NCBI RefSeq assembly: GCF_014207935.1
Contig: NZ_JACHLL010000005.1
Location: 248,001 to 312,000 of the forward strand
Length of the DNA: 64,000 nt
Direction of reading: 5' to 3'
Source of the DNA: Pseudomonas fluvialis
GTDB taxonomy: Bacteria; Pseudomonadota; Gammaproteobacteria; Pseudomonadales; Pseudomonadaceae
Shown: piece by piece, positions 37,062 through 46,625 of the stretch
How the letters are laid out: each line of letters starts with the position of its first letter
Numbering within the stretch: the stretch's first letter is position 1
Program-made: the position numbers and the translations under genes
Notes under the pieces: model-generated
Database searches by the model: none
Told to the model about the DNA's origin: nothing
What the model saw: only the letters and a program-made list of their open reading frames with translations

Positions 37062-39137
37062 TCACACTTGACCATATTGCTGGCCATGCCGCAGCCAGCG
37101 CTGCAGCAGCGGGCTGACCCGCTCCGGCCAGCGCGCCAGGAGCTCCTGGGCGGCATCGCGCACCGCCGGCAGCAGCTCGGCGTCGCGCATCAGGTCAGCG
37201 ACCTTGAACTGCAGCAGGCCGGTCTGACGGGTGCCGAGCATCTCGCCGGGGCCTCGCAGCTCCAGATCCTTCTCGGCGATCACGAAGCCGTCGCAGGTCT
37301 CGCGCATGATCCCCAGGCGTTCACGCCCCAGCTGTGACAGCGGCGCGTGGTAGAGCAGCACGCAGTGGCTGGCGGCGCTGCCGCGACCAACCCGGCCGCG
37401 CAGCTGATGCAGCTGGGCCAGGCCCAGCCGCTCGGGGTTCTCGATAATCATCAGGCTGGCATTGGGCACGTCGACGCCGACCTCGATCACCGTGGTGGCG
37501 ACCAGCAGCTGCAGCTCGCCGCGCTTGAACTCATCCATCACCGCCGCCTTCTCGGCAGGCTTCATGCGGCCGTGGATCAGGCCGACGCGCAGTTCGCCCA
37601 AGGCCGCCGACAGCTCTTCGTAGCTGGTCTCGGCAGCCTGGCAGGTAAGTTCCTCGGACTCCTCGATCAGCGTGCACACCCAGTAGGCCTGGCGCCCTTC
37701 GCGGCAGGCAATGCGCACCCGCTCGACCACCTCCAGGCGGCGGCTGTCGGCGATCACCAGGGTGTTCACCGGCGTACGCCCCGGCGGCAGCTCATCGAGA
37801 ATCGACGTGTCCAGGTCGGCGTAGGCGCTCATCGCCAGCGTTCTGGGGATGGGCGTGGCCGTCATGATCAGTTGGTGCGGGCTGAGACGACCATCGATAC
37901 CCTTGTTGCGCAGCGCCAGACGCTGCTGCACGCCGAAGCGGTGCTGCTCATCGATGATCACCAGCGCCAAGCGCTTGAACTGCACCTCGTCCTGGAACAG
38001 CGCGTGGGTGCCGACCACCATCGGCGTGCCGCCGGCGATCTGTTCCAGCGCCGCCGCGCGTGCCTTGCCCTTGAGCTTGCCGGCCAACCAGGCGACCTCG
38101 ATGCCCAGCGGCGCCAGCCAGCGGCTGAAGTTGAGGAAATGCTGCTCGGCGAGAATCTCGGTCGGCGCCATCAGCGCCACCTGATAGCCGGCCTCCAGCG
38201 CCTGCAAGGCGGCCAGCGCGGCGACCACGGTCTTGCCGGCACCGACGTCGCCCTGCACCAGTCGCAGCATCGGCTCTGGCTGGCTGAGGTCGTAGGCAAT
38301 CTCCTGGCCGACCCGGCGCTGCGCCCCAGTGGGCTGGAAGCCGAGGTTGGCAATGAAGCGCGCCGGCAGCGTCTGCGCCGGCGGCAGGACGGGCGCGCGC
38401 TGGGCGCGCAGGGTTTCCCGCAGGCGCTGCAGCGACAGCTGGTGAGTCAGCAGTTCCTCGAACACCAGGCGCTGCTGGGCCCAGTGCTGTCCCTCGGCGA
38501 GGGCGTCGAGATCGGTATTCGGTGGTGGCCGGTGCAGAGTACGCAGGGCGTCGGCCAGAGGGCCGAGCTGGTACTGCGCGATCATCTCGGCCGGCAGCCA
38601 GTCCGGCAAGCTGTGCGGCCCGAGGCGGCCCAGGGCCTGCTCGCTGAGCTGGCGCAGGCGCTGCTGGGTCAGACCTTCGGTGGTCGGGTAGATCGGCGTC
38701 AGGGTCTGCTCCACCGGCGCCGACTCGTCACCCTGCTGGGCGCGGTATTCCGGGTGATAGATTTCCAGGCCCGTCGCTCCGGGGCGCACTTCACCGTAGC
38801 AGCGCAGCGCCGTGCCGCGCTTGAGGCCGTCCTTCTGCGCCTGGCTGAAATGGAAGAAGCGCAGGCTGAGGGTGCCGCTGCCATCCTGCAGGCGCACCAG
38901 CAGGCTGCGCCGGCGGCCCATGACCACATCGGCGCCAGCCACGACCCCTTCGACCACGGCATCCTGGCCGGGACGCAAGGCGCCGATGGGCGTGATGCGG
39001 GTGCGGTCCTGATAACGCAGTGGCAGATGGAACAGCACGTCCTGCAGATTTTCCAGGCCCACGCGGGCCAGCTTCTCGGCCAGCGCTTCACCCACGCCCT
39101 TGAGTGCCGTCACCGGCACCTGCGCCAGTTCGGTCAT
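37062..39137 (-). CDS. recG: ATP-dependent DNA helicase RecG
   Basis: A 691-residue SF2 helicase that reverses stalled forks and migrates Holliday junctions. Domains: N-terminal wedge/OB domain (LFHLPLRYQDRTRITPIG), Walker A LVQGDVGAGKTVVA, DEQH box VIIDEQHRFGVQQRL, motif III TATPIPRTLAMS, and C-terminal TTVIEVGVDVPNASLM and QLRGRVGRG. The start MTELAQVPVTALKGVG overlaps the oxyR stop (ATGA), so the two are probably coupled. Length equals that of known Pseudomonas RecG. Confidence 0.96.
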   Translation of the reverse strand: MTELAQVPVTALKGVGEALAEKLARVGLENLQDVLFHLPLRYQDRTRITPIGALRPGQDAVVEGVVAGADVVMGRRRSLLVRLQDGSGTLSLRFFHFSQAQKDGLKRGTALRCYGEVRPGATGLEIYHPEYRAQQGDESAPVEQTLTPIYPTTEGLTQQRLRQLSEQALGRLGPHSLPDWLPAEMIAQYQLGPLADALRTLHRPPPNTDLDALAEGQHWAQQRLVFEELLTHQLSLQRLRETLRAQRAPVLPPAQTLPARFIANLGFQPTGAQRRVGQEIAYDLSQPEPMLRLVQGDVGAGKTVVAALAALQALEAGYQVALMAPTEILAEQHFLNFSRWLAPLGIEVAWLAGKLKGKARAAALEQIAGGTPMVVGTHALFQDEVQFKRLALVIIDEQHRFGVQQRLALRNKGIDGRLSPHQLIMTATPIPRTLAMSAYADLDTSILDELPPGRTPVNTLVIADSRRLEVVERVRIACREGRQAYWVCTLIEESEELTCQAAETSYEELSAALGELRVGLIHGRMKPAEKAAVMDEFKRGELQLLVATTVIEVGVDVPNASLMIIENPERLGLAQLHQLRGRVGRGSAASHCVLLYHAPLSQLGRERLGIMRETCDGFVIAEKDLELRGPGEMLGTRQTGLLQFKVADLMRDAELLPAVRDAAQELLARWPERVSPLLQRWLRHGQQYGQV

Positions 39138-40048
39138 GCGGAGGGCGCGCGCGCCACCGAACACAGGCGGATGGAGTCGGCGAGGATCTCGATCGCCTTC
39201 GGCCTCGGGAAGCTGGCACGCCAGGCAATGGCCACGGTACGGAAAGGCACCGGCCCGGCGAAGGGACGCACCTCGATCACGCCGGGCGCATAGTGGTGGC
39301 TGTCCACCGCAGAGAACGGCAGCACCGACACACCAAGCCCCGAGGCGACCATGTGGCGGATGGTTTCCAGCGAGCTGGATTCGACCGTGATGTGCTTGGC
39401 CTCATCCTTGCCACGGGTGGTCGGGCAAGCCTCCAGCACCTGGTCGCGGAAGCAGTGGCCTTCGCCGAGCAGAAGCAGGCTCTTGTCGTTGAGCAGCTCG
39501 TTCTCGATGGCCTTCTTGGCCGTCCACGGATGGTTGGCCGGCATCAGTACGTAGAAGGGTTCGTCGTACAGCGGCAGGGTCAGCACGTCGGCCTCCTGGA
39601 ACGGAAGGGCGATGATCACCGCGTCCAGCTCACCGGTGCGCAGCTTGTCGCGCAGCACGTGGGTGAAGTTTTCCTCGATGTACAGCGGCATGTCGGGAGC
39701 AACCCGGTGCAGCTGCGGGATCAGATGGGGAAACAGGTAGGGGCCGATGGTGTAGATGGCACCGACCTTGAGCGGCGCAGCCAGCTGGTTCTTGCCGGCC
39801 TGGGCCAGCTCGCGGATGCCCTGAGCCTGCTCCAGCACCTTCTGCGCCTGGGCGACGATGCCCTCGCCGGTCGGTGTCAGGCGTACCGCCGTCTTGCTGC
39901 GTTCAAAGATCAGAACACCGAGCTCGTCTTCCAGCTTCTTCACCCCGACCGAGAGGGTGGGCTGGCTGACGTGGCAACGCTCGGCAGCACGGCCGAAGTG
40001 CTGCTCCTGGGCCAGAGTGACGATGTAGCGCAGCTCGGTGAGGGTCAT
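39134..40048 (-). CDS. oxyR: Hydrogen peroxide-responsive regulator OxyR
   Basis: A 304-residue LysR-type regulator. The N-terminal helix-turn-helix is FGRAAERCHVSQPTLSVGVKKLE. The redox-sensing cysteines are at the canonical C199 and C208 (GEGHCFRDQVLEACPT), which form the activating disulfide. The effector domain includes SSLETIRHMVASGLGVSVLP. ATG 40048 (MTLTELRYIV) is used rather than an upstream TTG, with GGAAT about 7 bp before it. The stop overlaps recG, an oxyR-recG pairing typical of pseudomonads. Confidence 0.96.
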   Translation of the reverse strand: MTLTELRYIVTLAQEQHFGRAAERCHVSQPTLSVGVKKLEDELGVLIFERSKTAVRLTPTGEGIVAQAQKVLEQAQGIRELAQAGKNQLAAPLKVGAIYTIGPYLFPHLIPQLHRVAPDMPLYIEENFTHVLRDKLRTGELDAVIIALPFQEADVLTLPLYDEPFYVLMPANHPWTAKKAIENELLNDKSLLLLGEGHCFRDQVLEACPTTRGKDEAKHITVESSSLETIRHMVASGLGVSVLPFSAVDSHHYAPGVIEVRPFAGPVPFRTVAIAWRASFPRPKAIEILADSIRLCSVARAPSA

Positions 40049-40130
40049 AGTCAAATTCCATTGATTTGAGGCTAAGCATAGCCTCGCTCGTCAATGGAAC
40101 CAACCCGGCAAGCGGGTGAAATCGCCCGAA

Positions 40131-40823
40131 TTAGCCGCGTTTAAGCTCATAGACAATAGGCGCCACGATCTCCAGACGGCCATTGCTCAACAGCTCGCTG
40201 GGAGGAGGCGGCAACGGCTGAGCACGGCGAATCAGGTCCTGGGTGGCACGATCAAGCAGACGATTGCCCGACGGGCCGACCACGGCGTACTCCAGTACAC
40301 GGCCCTGGGCATCGACGGTAAAGCGCAGCTTGCAGATGCGCACGCCCTCGCGCTCACGGCGCTTGGCCGCTTCCGGGTAACGCTTGTAGCGGCTGAGATG
40401 GCTGAACAGTTCGCTCTGCCAGGTCGGCACCGCCTTGCTCGGCGGGCTGGGCGGCGCGGTCTGGGCAGCCTTGGGCGCACTGGCCGGGCGCTGCTGAGCC
40501 ATTGGCGGAGTGACGACCGGCGGCTGCGGTTTGGGTTGCACCTTGGGCGGCTGTGGCTTGGGTTTGGGCTTGTAGATAGCCAGCTTCGGCTTGGGCGCCT
40601 CCACCAGCTTGGGCTCGGGCGCCCTGACAACCGGCTGCGGCGGGGGCGGCGGTGCCACCACCGGCTGCGGCGCCAGCTCGACCATAATCGCGGCGGGCGG
40701 TAGCTCCATCGGCGGCAACGGGGCGTGCCAGAACCAGGCCCAGTAGCCCAGCCCCAGATGCAGGGCTAGGATCAGCAGCAGGCTGAATGCCCAGGTCGGC
40801 ACCTGGCGCCACGCAAGGCTCAC
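40131..40823 (-). CDS. tonB: TonB energy-transducing protein
   Basis: A 230-residue inner-membrane-anchored periplasmic protein that transmits ExbBD energy to outer-membrane receptors. One N-terminal membrane anchor (about 12-32), then a long Pro/Lys-rich region (PKPKLAIYKPKPKPQPPK and similar) that spans the periplasm. The C-terminal TonB domain (about 140-230) includes YKRYPEAAKRREREGVRI, LRFTVDAQGRVLEYAVVGPSG and a final IVYELKRG. The start is GTG, overlapping the exbD stop by four bases. It is the last gene of exbB-exbD-tonB. Confidence 0.93.
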   Translation of the reverse strand: MSLAWRQVPTWAFSLLLILALHLGLGYWAWFWHAPLPPMELPPAAIMVELAPQPVVAPPPPPQPVVRAPEPKLVEAPKPKLAIYKPKPKPQPPKVQPKPQPPVVTPPMAQQRPASAPKAAQTAPPSPPSKAVPTWQSELFSHLSRYKRYPEAAKRREREGVRICKLRFTVDAQGRVLEYAVVGPSGNRLLDRATQDLIRRAQPLPPPPSELLSNGRLEIVAPIVYELKRG

Positions 40824-41242
40824 GACCGGCCTGCCGTTTCCAGGCCAACCAGGCCGATCTTCAGGTAGCCGGCGCCGCGCAGGGCGTCCATCACTTCCAT
40901 CAGGCGCGCATAGTCGACGCCCTTGTCGCCGCGCACGAAGATGGTCTTGTCCTTGTCCTGCGCGGTGCGCTGGTCAAGCTGGGCACCCAGCTCAGCCTGC
41001 TCCACCGGGTCTTCACCGAGGAACAACTCGCCGTTGTCCTTGATGCTCAGGTAGATCGGTTTGTCCGGGCGTGGCTGCGGCTTGGCGGTGGAAGCCGGCA
41101 GGTCGATCTTCACGTCCACAGTCGCCAGGGGCGCGGCGACCATGAAGATGATCAGCAAAACCAGCATCACATCGATGAACGGCGTGACGTTGATCTCGTG
41201 GTTTTCCTGAAGGTCGTCGCCTTCGCTGAGGTGCAGGGCCAT
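40820..41242 (-). CDS. exbD: ExbD proton-channel subunit
   Basis: A 140-residue protein with a single membrane segment (about 22-42) carrying the essential Asp in INVTPFIDVMLVLLIIFM (D24) used for proton translocation. The periplasmic part follows, with VFVRGDKGVDYARLMEVM-like family spacing (here IFVRGDKGVDYARLMEVMDA). It lies 7 bp downstream of exbB and overlaps tonB, so the three should be made together. Confidence 0.94.
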   Translation of the reverse strand: MALHLSEGDDLQENHEINVTPFIDVMLVLLIIFMVAAPLATVDVKIDLPASTAKPQPRPDKPIYLSIKDNGELFLGEDPVEQAELGAQLDQRTAQDKDKTIFVRGDKGVDYARLMEVMDALRGAGYLKIGLVGLETAGRS

Positions 41243-41249
41243 GCCGGGC

Positions 41250-42164
41250 TCAGCCTACCTTGACCACATGCGGCTGCACGCGTTCGGGCTGCTGCGGCTG
41301 GTCGAGGTCGCGGCTGACCAGCAGCAGCACCTGCGCCGAGGCATCGGCCACCTGCGCCTTGTAGGCGCTGATCGAGCGGGCAAACACGTTGTAGATGACC
41401 ACTGCCGGAATCGCCGCCACCAGGCCGATGGCCGTGGCCAGCAGGGCTTCGGCGATGCCCGGCGCCACCACCGCGAGGTTGGTGGTCTGGGTTTTGGCGA
41501 TACCGACGAAGCTGTTCATGATGCCCCAGACGGTGCCGAACAGGCCTACGAAGGGTGCCGTGGAACCAATGGTAGCCAGTACGCCGGTGCCCTGATTCAT
41601 CTGCCTGCCACTGGCGGCGACCAGGCGCTCCAGACGGAAGGCCACTCGCTCCTTGATGCCATCCTTGGACTGGGTGCCAGCGGACAGACGCAGCTCTTCC
41701 TGAGCGTCAGCGATCAGCGTCTGGCTCAGGCTGCGGTCACCCAGGCCAAGTGCAGCAGCCTGATTCAGGCTGCGCAGGCCCTTGAGAGCAGCCAGCTCGC
41801 CACGAAGACGGCGACGCGCGAGAAGAATTTCCAGGCCCTTGGCCAGCCAGATGGTCCAGGTAATCACCGAGGCCAGGGCCAGGCCGATCATCACGCCCTT
41901 CACCACCACATCGGCGTTCTGGTACATGCCCCAGGGCGACAGGTCATGGGCAAGCACCTCGCCTTCGCTGAGGCTCTCCTCGCCGCCGGCGGCCGACACG
42001 TCCACCGAACCGCCAGCGTCCTCGCCAGTCGCCGGCGCACTAACCGGAGCGGCAGCTGCAGGGGCAGTTACCGGGCCAGTCTCGGCCTGAGCCGGCAAAA
42101 CGCCCAGCAGCAAACCGCCGAGCAGGACGGACAAGGTGAAGCGACGGGCAATGGCGATAGTCAT
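41250..42164 (-). CDS. exbB: ExbB proton-channel subunit
   Basis: A 304-residue protein of the long ExbB class. It starts at [17 protein letters not shown] with a cleavable signal peptide (to about AQA, residue 27), then an Ala/Pro/Glu-rich periplasmic stretch. Three membrane segments follow; the conserved [19 protein letters not shown] and the last pair ([19 protein letters not shown]) are the ExbB/TolQ/MotA signature. Together with ExbD it harvests the proton gradient for TonB. A Fur-box-like site lies upstream. Confidence 0.94.
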   Translation of the reverse strand: MTIAIARRFTLSVLLGGLLLGVLPAQAETGPVTAPAAAAPVSAPATGEDAGGSVDVSAAGGEESLSEGEVLAHDLSPWGMYQNADVVVKGVMIGLALASVITWTIWLAKGLEILLARRRLRGELAALKGLRSLNQAAALGLGDRSLSQTLIADAQEELRLSAGTQSKDGIKERVAFRLERLVAASGRQMNQGTGVLATIGSTAPFVGLFGTVWGIMNSFVGIAKTQTTNLAVVAPGIAEALLATAIGLVAAIPAVVIYNVFARSISAYKAQVADASAQVLLLVSRDLDQPQQPERVQPHVVKVG

Positions 42165-42218
42165 GAGGCGGCCCTGCGTTGGGTAAATGGCGACACATGG
42201 GTGTTGCTGAATATTATT

Positions 42219-42237
42219 GCAAATCCTTCTCATTAAC
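42219..42237 (-). promoter_or_regulatory. Fur-box-like operator upstream of exbB
   Basis: On the minus strand, GTTAATGAGAAGGATTTGC matches the 19-bp Fur consensus at 13 positions by hand comparison. It ends 54 bp from the exbB start in an AT-rich region shared with the divergent epimerase gene. Fur would repress exbB-exbD-tonB when iron is plentiful. Confidence 0.7.
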
Positions 42238-42314
42238 AGAAGTGCTTTATTCGCAATCTGTACCTGACCTCGCCTGCGGGGTAGCCTGTTGGGGCATTCA
42301 ACACTGGAGCCACT

Positions 42315-43163
42315 ATGTCCCCGACCCTGTTGATCGCCGGCTGCGGCGATGTTGGCAACCGTCTGGCCGAGTCACCTATTTTGGCCGAGTGGACGCGTTA
42401 CGGCTTGCGGCGAGATGCCTCGCGACTTTCTGTCGCAGCCCTCCCGGTGCCCGCAGACCTCCAGCAGAGCACGCGGCCGGCAGCCTGGCCAACCGGCGCC
42501 ATCGACTACCTGGTGTACTGCGTGGCGGCCGGGCAGAGCGACGAAGCCGGTTATCGCGCCGCCTATGTGGACGGCCTGCAACGTGTGCTCGACTGGCTGG
42601 CGCAGAGCGGGCAGCGCCCTCGTCGCCTGCTGTTCGTCTCCAGCACCAGCGTCTACGGCCAGCAACAGGGCGAATGGGTCGATGAAACATCGCCGGCACT
42701 GGCCGAGGGGTTCTCCGGGCGCATTCTGCGTGAGGCCGAGCAGCTGGCACTGGGCAGCAGCATCCCGGCCAGCGTGGTGCGCCTAAGCGGCATCTACGGC
42801 CCCGGCCGGCAGTGGCTGCTCAATCAGGTACGCCAGGGCTACCGGGTCGCGACCGAACCACCGCTGTATGGCAATCGCATCCATGCCGACGATGCCGCCG
42901 GCCTACTGGCCTTCCTGCTGGATGCCGACTGGCGCGGGGTGGCGCTGGAAGACTGCTACATCGGCGTCGACGACGAGCCCGCTCCGCTACACGAAGTGGT
43001 CGAATGGCTGCGTGGCGAGCTGGGCGTCACCCAGTGGAGCGACACCGCCCAGGTACGTCGTGCCGGCAGCAAGCGCTGTCGCAACAGCCGTGCCCGGGCA
43101 CTGGGCTGGGCGCCGCAGTATCCCAGCTATCGCGAAGGCTACCGGGCGCTGCTGCAAGGCTGA
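42315..43163 (+). CDS. NAD(P)-dependent epimerase/dehydratase family protein (YeeZ-like)
   Basis: A 282-residue SDR-superfamily protein. The N-terminal Rossmann signature is [14 protein letters not shown]; an STSVYG motif near residue 115 corresponds to the catalytic Ser/Thr region. The usual YxxxK is not clearly present, with [12 protein letters not shown] in its place, as in YeeZ-like atypical SDRs. Substrate unknown. It is divergent from exbB across a 150-bp region with the Fur-box-like site, so iron could influence it, but this is speculation. Confidence 0.78.
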   Translation: MSPTLLIAGCGDVGNRLAESPILAEWTRYGLRRDASRLSVAALPVPADLQQSTRPAAWPTGAIDYLVYCVAAGQSDEAGYRAAYVDGLQRVLDWLAQSGQRPRRLLFVSSTSVYGQQQGEWVDETSPALAEGFSGRILREAEQLALGSSIPASVVRLSGIYGPGRQWLLNQVRQGYRVATEPPLYGNRIHADDAAGLLAFLLDADWRGVALEDCYIGVDDEPAPLHEVVEWLRGELGVTQWSDTAQVRRAGSKRCRNSRARALGWAPQYPSYREGYRALLQG

Positions 43164-43175
43164 GGCCCGCGCCCC

Positions 43176-43901
43176 TCAGCCATCACGACGGCTGGAGGAG
43201 CGCACCAGGGCAGCGACCCGCTGCGGCTTGCAGTTGAGGTAGGCCGAGTTCTGCAACCAGCGCCGATCCGGGTACCAGGAAAACATGAACTGGCCGCCCT
43301 TGAGCTGGTCGACCACCATGCGCCCGACCTCAGGGCGCACCGCCGGACAACCCAGGCTGCGGCCGATGCGGCCCTGACTGCGCACCAGACGAGGATCAAC
43401 GTAGCTGGCCGAGTGAATGACGATGGCCCGCTCGCGCGCGCGATCGTTGATACCCGGCTCCAGGCCATCCATGCGCAGCGAATAGCCATGCTTGCCCTGA
43501 TAACTCTCCGCGGTGCGGAACAGGCCGAGGCTGGACTGGTGACTACCGTCGCTGTTGGAAAAGCGCGTGGCGAGATTCTCCCCGGACTGCCGGCCATGGG
43601 CGACGAAGTCGCGCAGCAGCACGCGCTGGCGCTTGAGGTCGAAAATCCACAGACGCCGTGCCGTGGACGGCAACGAGTAGTCGATTACGGCCAGACGCTG
43701 GGCCGGCTGGGCGCCGTTGTTGACGGCGCACTGCATGGCCGCCACGGCATGCCGCAGGGCCTCTTTATTGAGGCCGGGGGCCGCTCGCGACAGGCTGTCG
43801 AGCAAAGGCTGGTAGGCGGGGCTGCTACTCGCCAACACCGGCGAGGAAAACAGCCAAAGCCCTGCCGCGCACAGGCAGAGCTGGCGAATCAATCCGGACA
43901 T
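43176..43901 (-). CDS. Murein L,D-transpeptidase catalytic-domain family protein
   Basis: A 241-residue exported protein with a signal peptide ending near VLA (about residue 24). The catalytic pattern is IVIHSASYVDPRLVRSQGR (H163) and IGRSLGCPAVRPEV (C185), the YkuD-like His...S-x-G-C arrangement of the subfamily lacking a peptidoglycan-binding domain. Likely role: periplasmic cross-linking or trimming of peptidoglycan stems. ATG 43901 is preferred to an upstream TTG. It is convergent with the epimerase gene and divergent from a second L,D-transpeptidase. Confidence 0.82.
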   Translation of the reverse strand: MSGLIRQLCLCAAGLWLFSSPVLASSSPAYQPLLDSLSRAAPGLNKEALRHAVAAMQCAVNNGAQPAQRLAVIDYSLPSTARRLWIFDLKRQRVLLRDFVAHGRQSGENLATRFSNSDGSHQSSLGLFRTAESYQGKHGYSLRMDGLEPGINDRARERAIVIHSASYVDPRLVRSQGRIGRSLGCPAVRPEVGRMVVDQLKGGQFMFSWYPDRRWLQNSAYLNCKPQRVAALVRSSSRRDG

Positions 43902-44031
43902 GCGCAAAAAACCTCTGGTAACGCACTCCCGACTTCCTGTCTGAGTCCCTGGGCCAACCTATACTTTTTCTGGAAAGGCGGTCAGATTGAGCAACACGAC
44001 CCTTCTGTGACCATGGACTGGAGCAGCACAG

Positions 44032-45600
44032 TTGTACAAAAAGTGGGCATCTTACCTGAGCATCGGCCTGCTGGCCCTGCCACTGGTCGCACGCAGCGAG
44101 AGCTCGACAGGCAGCGCAAGCGACGTCGACAACAACCTGCCCAGCCAGTTGAGCACAGTCTGCGCAACCCTGCCAACCAGCCTGGATACCTCAGCTCAGA
44201 GCCTTCTTGCGCAGTTCTACCGGCAACTGGGCGAGCCAACCCTGTGGCACGACGAAACCCGCCTGCAGACCCTGCGCGAGCAATTGCAACAGCTCGCCGA
44301 TGACGGCCTCGACCCTGGCGACTACCCCCTGCCCACCCAGGGCGAGCCCGTCTGCCGCGAGCTACTGACCAGCCACAGCTTCCTGCGCGCCCTGCAGCAC
44401 CTGCATTTCGGCCGCCTCCCCCCGGCCCAGCGGGAGCCGCTGTGGCGCCCCGCGGATCAGCCCGGCATCGACCCACAACTGGCGCTGCTGTCCATTGCGC
44501 CCTTTGCCGTTGACGACCCGGCCAATGCCTTCGACCTGGCCCGCCCGGCCCTGCCGGCCTATCAGAGCCTGCGCCAGGCCTACGCCAAACTGCGACTGGC
44601 AGACCTGCCCAGCTGGCAGCCGATTGCCGCCGGCCCGCTGCTCAAACCGGAGCGCAGCGATCCACGGGTACCGCAGCTGTATCAGCGTCTGCATGAGGCT
44701 GGCTATCTGCAGGCCCTGCCGGACCCGGTTGGCGAACGCTACGACAGCACGCTCTTGGCCGCTGTCGAACGCTTCCAGAATGAGCATGGCCTGCAGGCCG
44801 ACGGCATTATCGGCCCGGCCACCCTGAGCGCACTGAACGTGAGTCCGCTGCAGCGACGCAGCCAGCTGCGGGTCAACCTAGAGCGCCTGCGCTGGCTGCA
44901 CCGCGATATGCCCAGTGACGGCCTGCTGGTCAACATCGCCGCTGCCGAACTGCGCCTGTACAAGGCCGGCGAGCTGGTGTGGCAGACCCGCACCCAGGTC
45001 GGCCGCCCCGAGCGCCGCTCGCCGCAGCTGCTGTCTCAGGTCTCACGCATCACCCTCAACCCGACCTGGAGCGTGCCGCCGACCATCCTGCGCGAGGACA
45101 AGCTGCCGGAGATTCGCCGCGATATCGGCTTTCTCGCCAAACATGACATGCGCGTGCTCGACCGCGACGGCAACAGCCTCGATCCGGAGCAGATCGACTG
45201 GGACAACCCCGGCAACATTCAGCTGCGTCAGGACGCCGGACCGAACAATCCGCTGGGGCGCATGGCTCTGCGCTTTGCCAACCCTTATTCCGTCTACATG
45301 CACGACACCCCCAGCCAGGCGCTGTTCGCCAAGGCGCCGCGCGCCTTCAGCTCCGGCTGCGTGCGGGTCGAAGCCATCAGCGAGCTGGCCACCCTGCTGC
45401 TGGCACCGGACGAACTGCCCCAGGTCGAAACCCTCCTGGCCAGCGGCAAGACCCGCGACTACCGCCTGCGCCAGCCAGTGCCGCTACTGATGGCCTACTG
45501 GACTGTCGAGGTCGACGCCCAGGGCCAGCCGCGCTTCCTGCCCGATATCTACCAGCGCGACGACGCCCTGGCCGTCGCCCTGGACCGCGCGGCACCCTGA
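44032..45600 (+). CDS. L,D-transpeptidase, YcbB/LdtD type
   Basis: A 522-residue exported enzyme predicted to form 3-3 peptidoglycan cross-links. The start is TTG 44032, chosen because TGGAG lies about 9 bp upstream and the encoded N-terminus (KKWASYLSIGLLALPLVA) is a signal peptide. Then a helical scaffold, a peptidoglycan-binding domain at about 215-270 (AVERFQNEHGLQADGIIGPA) and a YkuD domain (about 295-465) with MHDTPSQALF (H424) and FSSGCVRVE (C443). It is divergent from another L,D-transpeptidase gene. Confidence 0.9.
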   Translation: MYKKWASYLSIGLLALPLVARSESSTGSASDVDNNLPSQLSTVCATLPTSLDTSAQSLLAQFYRQLGEPTLWHDETRLQTLREQLQQLADDGLDPGDYPLPTQGEPVCRELLTSHSFLRALQHLHFGRLPPAQREPLWRPADQPGIDPQLALLSIAPFAVDDPANAFDLARPALPAYQSLRQAYAKLRLADLPSWQPIAAGPLLKPERSDPRVPQLYQRLHEAGYLQALPDPVGERYDSTLLAAVERFQNEHGLQADGIIGPATLSALNVSPLQRRSQLRVNLERLRWLHRDMPSDGLLVNIAAAELRLYKAGELVWQTRTQVGRPERRSPQLLSQVSRITLNPTWSVPPTILREDKLPEIRRDIGFLAKHDMRVLDRDGNSLDPEQIDWDNPGNIQLRQDAGPNNPLGRMALRFANPYSVYMHDTPSQALFAKAPRAFSSGCVRVEAISELATLLLAPDELPQVETLLASGKTRDYRLRQPVPLLMAYWTVEVDAQGQPRFLPDIYQRDDALAVALDRAAP

Positions 45601-45698
45601 CCCGCCTTGGGCTGCACGGCAGCGCGCGGCTGTGTTTAGATGACCCGCTACAGACAAGCGCAATACAACCAAGAGCAACACAACAGGAGTGGTGATTG

Positions 45699-46622
45699 AT
45701 GGAAATCGGTGGCGTGCTGTTTCTCTTCGTTGGCCTGGCCGTGGCCATCGTCTTCATGGGCTTCAAGGTGGTGCCGCAGGGCAGCGAGTGGACGGTGGAA
45801 CGCTTCGGCCGCTACACCAACACGCTCAAGCCGGGGCTGAACATCATCGTCCCGGTGATGGACAAGATCGGCCGCAAGCTCAACGTGATGGAAAGCGTGC
45901 TGGACATCCCGCCGCAGGAAGTCATCACCGCCGACAACGCCACCGTGCAGATCGACGCCATCTGCTTCTTCCAGATCATCAACTCGGCTCAGGCCGCCTA
46001 CGAGGTCAACAACCTCGAGCACGCCATCCGCAACCTGGTGATGACCAACATCCGTACCGTGCTTGGCTCGATGGAGCTGGATGCCATGCTCGGCCAGCGT
46101 GACGCGATCAACGAGCGCCTGCTCAAGACCGTGGACGAAGCCACCGCGCCCTGGGGCATCAAGATCACCCGTATCGAGATCAAGGACATCAGTCCGCCCG
46201 CCGACCTGATGGCCGCCATGTCCGGGCAGATGAAGGCCGAGCGCATCAAGCGCGCGCAGATTCTCGAAGCCGAAGGCCAGCGGGCCGCGGCCATCCTCAC
46301 CGCCGAAGGGCAGAAGCAGGGCGACATCCTCAAGGCCGAAGGTCAGCGCGCTGCCGCCTTCCTCGAAGCCGAGGCCCGCGAGCGCGCGGCCAAGGCCGAA
46401 GCCGAGGCTACCCGCATGGTGTCCGAGGCCATCGCTGCGGGTAACGTGCAGGCGGTCAACTACTTCGTCGCGCAGAAGTACATCGAAGCCCTGGGCCAGC
46501 TGGCCTCGGCCGACAACAGCAAGGTAATCCTCATGCCGCTGGAAGCCAGCCAGGTGATCGGCGCGGTGAGCGGCATCGGCGAAATCGTCAAGGCCACCTT
46601 CGACGGCCAGAAGAAGGGCTGA
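45699..46622 (+). CDS. SPFH/stomatin-like membrane protease-associated protein (QmcA/paraslipin type)
   Basis: A 307-residue inner-membrane protein. One N-terminal membrane segment (about 5-25) is followed by an SPFH/Band 7 domain (about 25-190; [20 protein letters not shown] and [16 protein letters not shown]) and an Ala/Glu-rich coiled coil (about 190-260). Such proteins form microdomain scaffolds, usually with an NfeD partner, which here starts 3 bp after the stop. ATG 45699 has AGGAG 9 bp upstream; a TTG one codon earlier is less likely. Confidence 0.9.
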   Translation: MEIGGVLFLFVGLAVAIVFMGFKVVPQGSEWTVERFGRYTNTLKPGLNIIVPVMDKIGRKLNVMESVLDIPPQEVITADNATVQIDAICFFQIINSAQAAYEVNNLEHAIRNLVMTNIRTVLGSMELDAMLGQRDAINERLLKTVDEATAPWGIKITRIEIKDISPPADLMAAMSGQMKAERIKRAQILEAEGQRAAAILTAEGQKQGDILKAEGQRAAAFLEAEARERAAKAEAEATRMVSEAIAAGNVQAVNYFVAQKYIEALGQLASADNSKVILMPLEASQVIGAVSGIGEIVKATFDGQKKG

Positions 46623-46625
46623 CCC

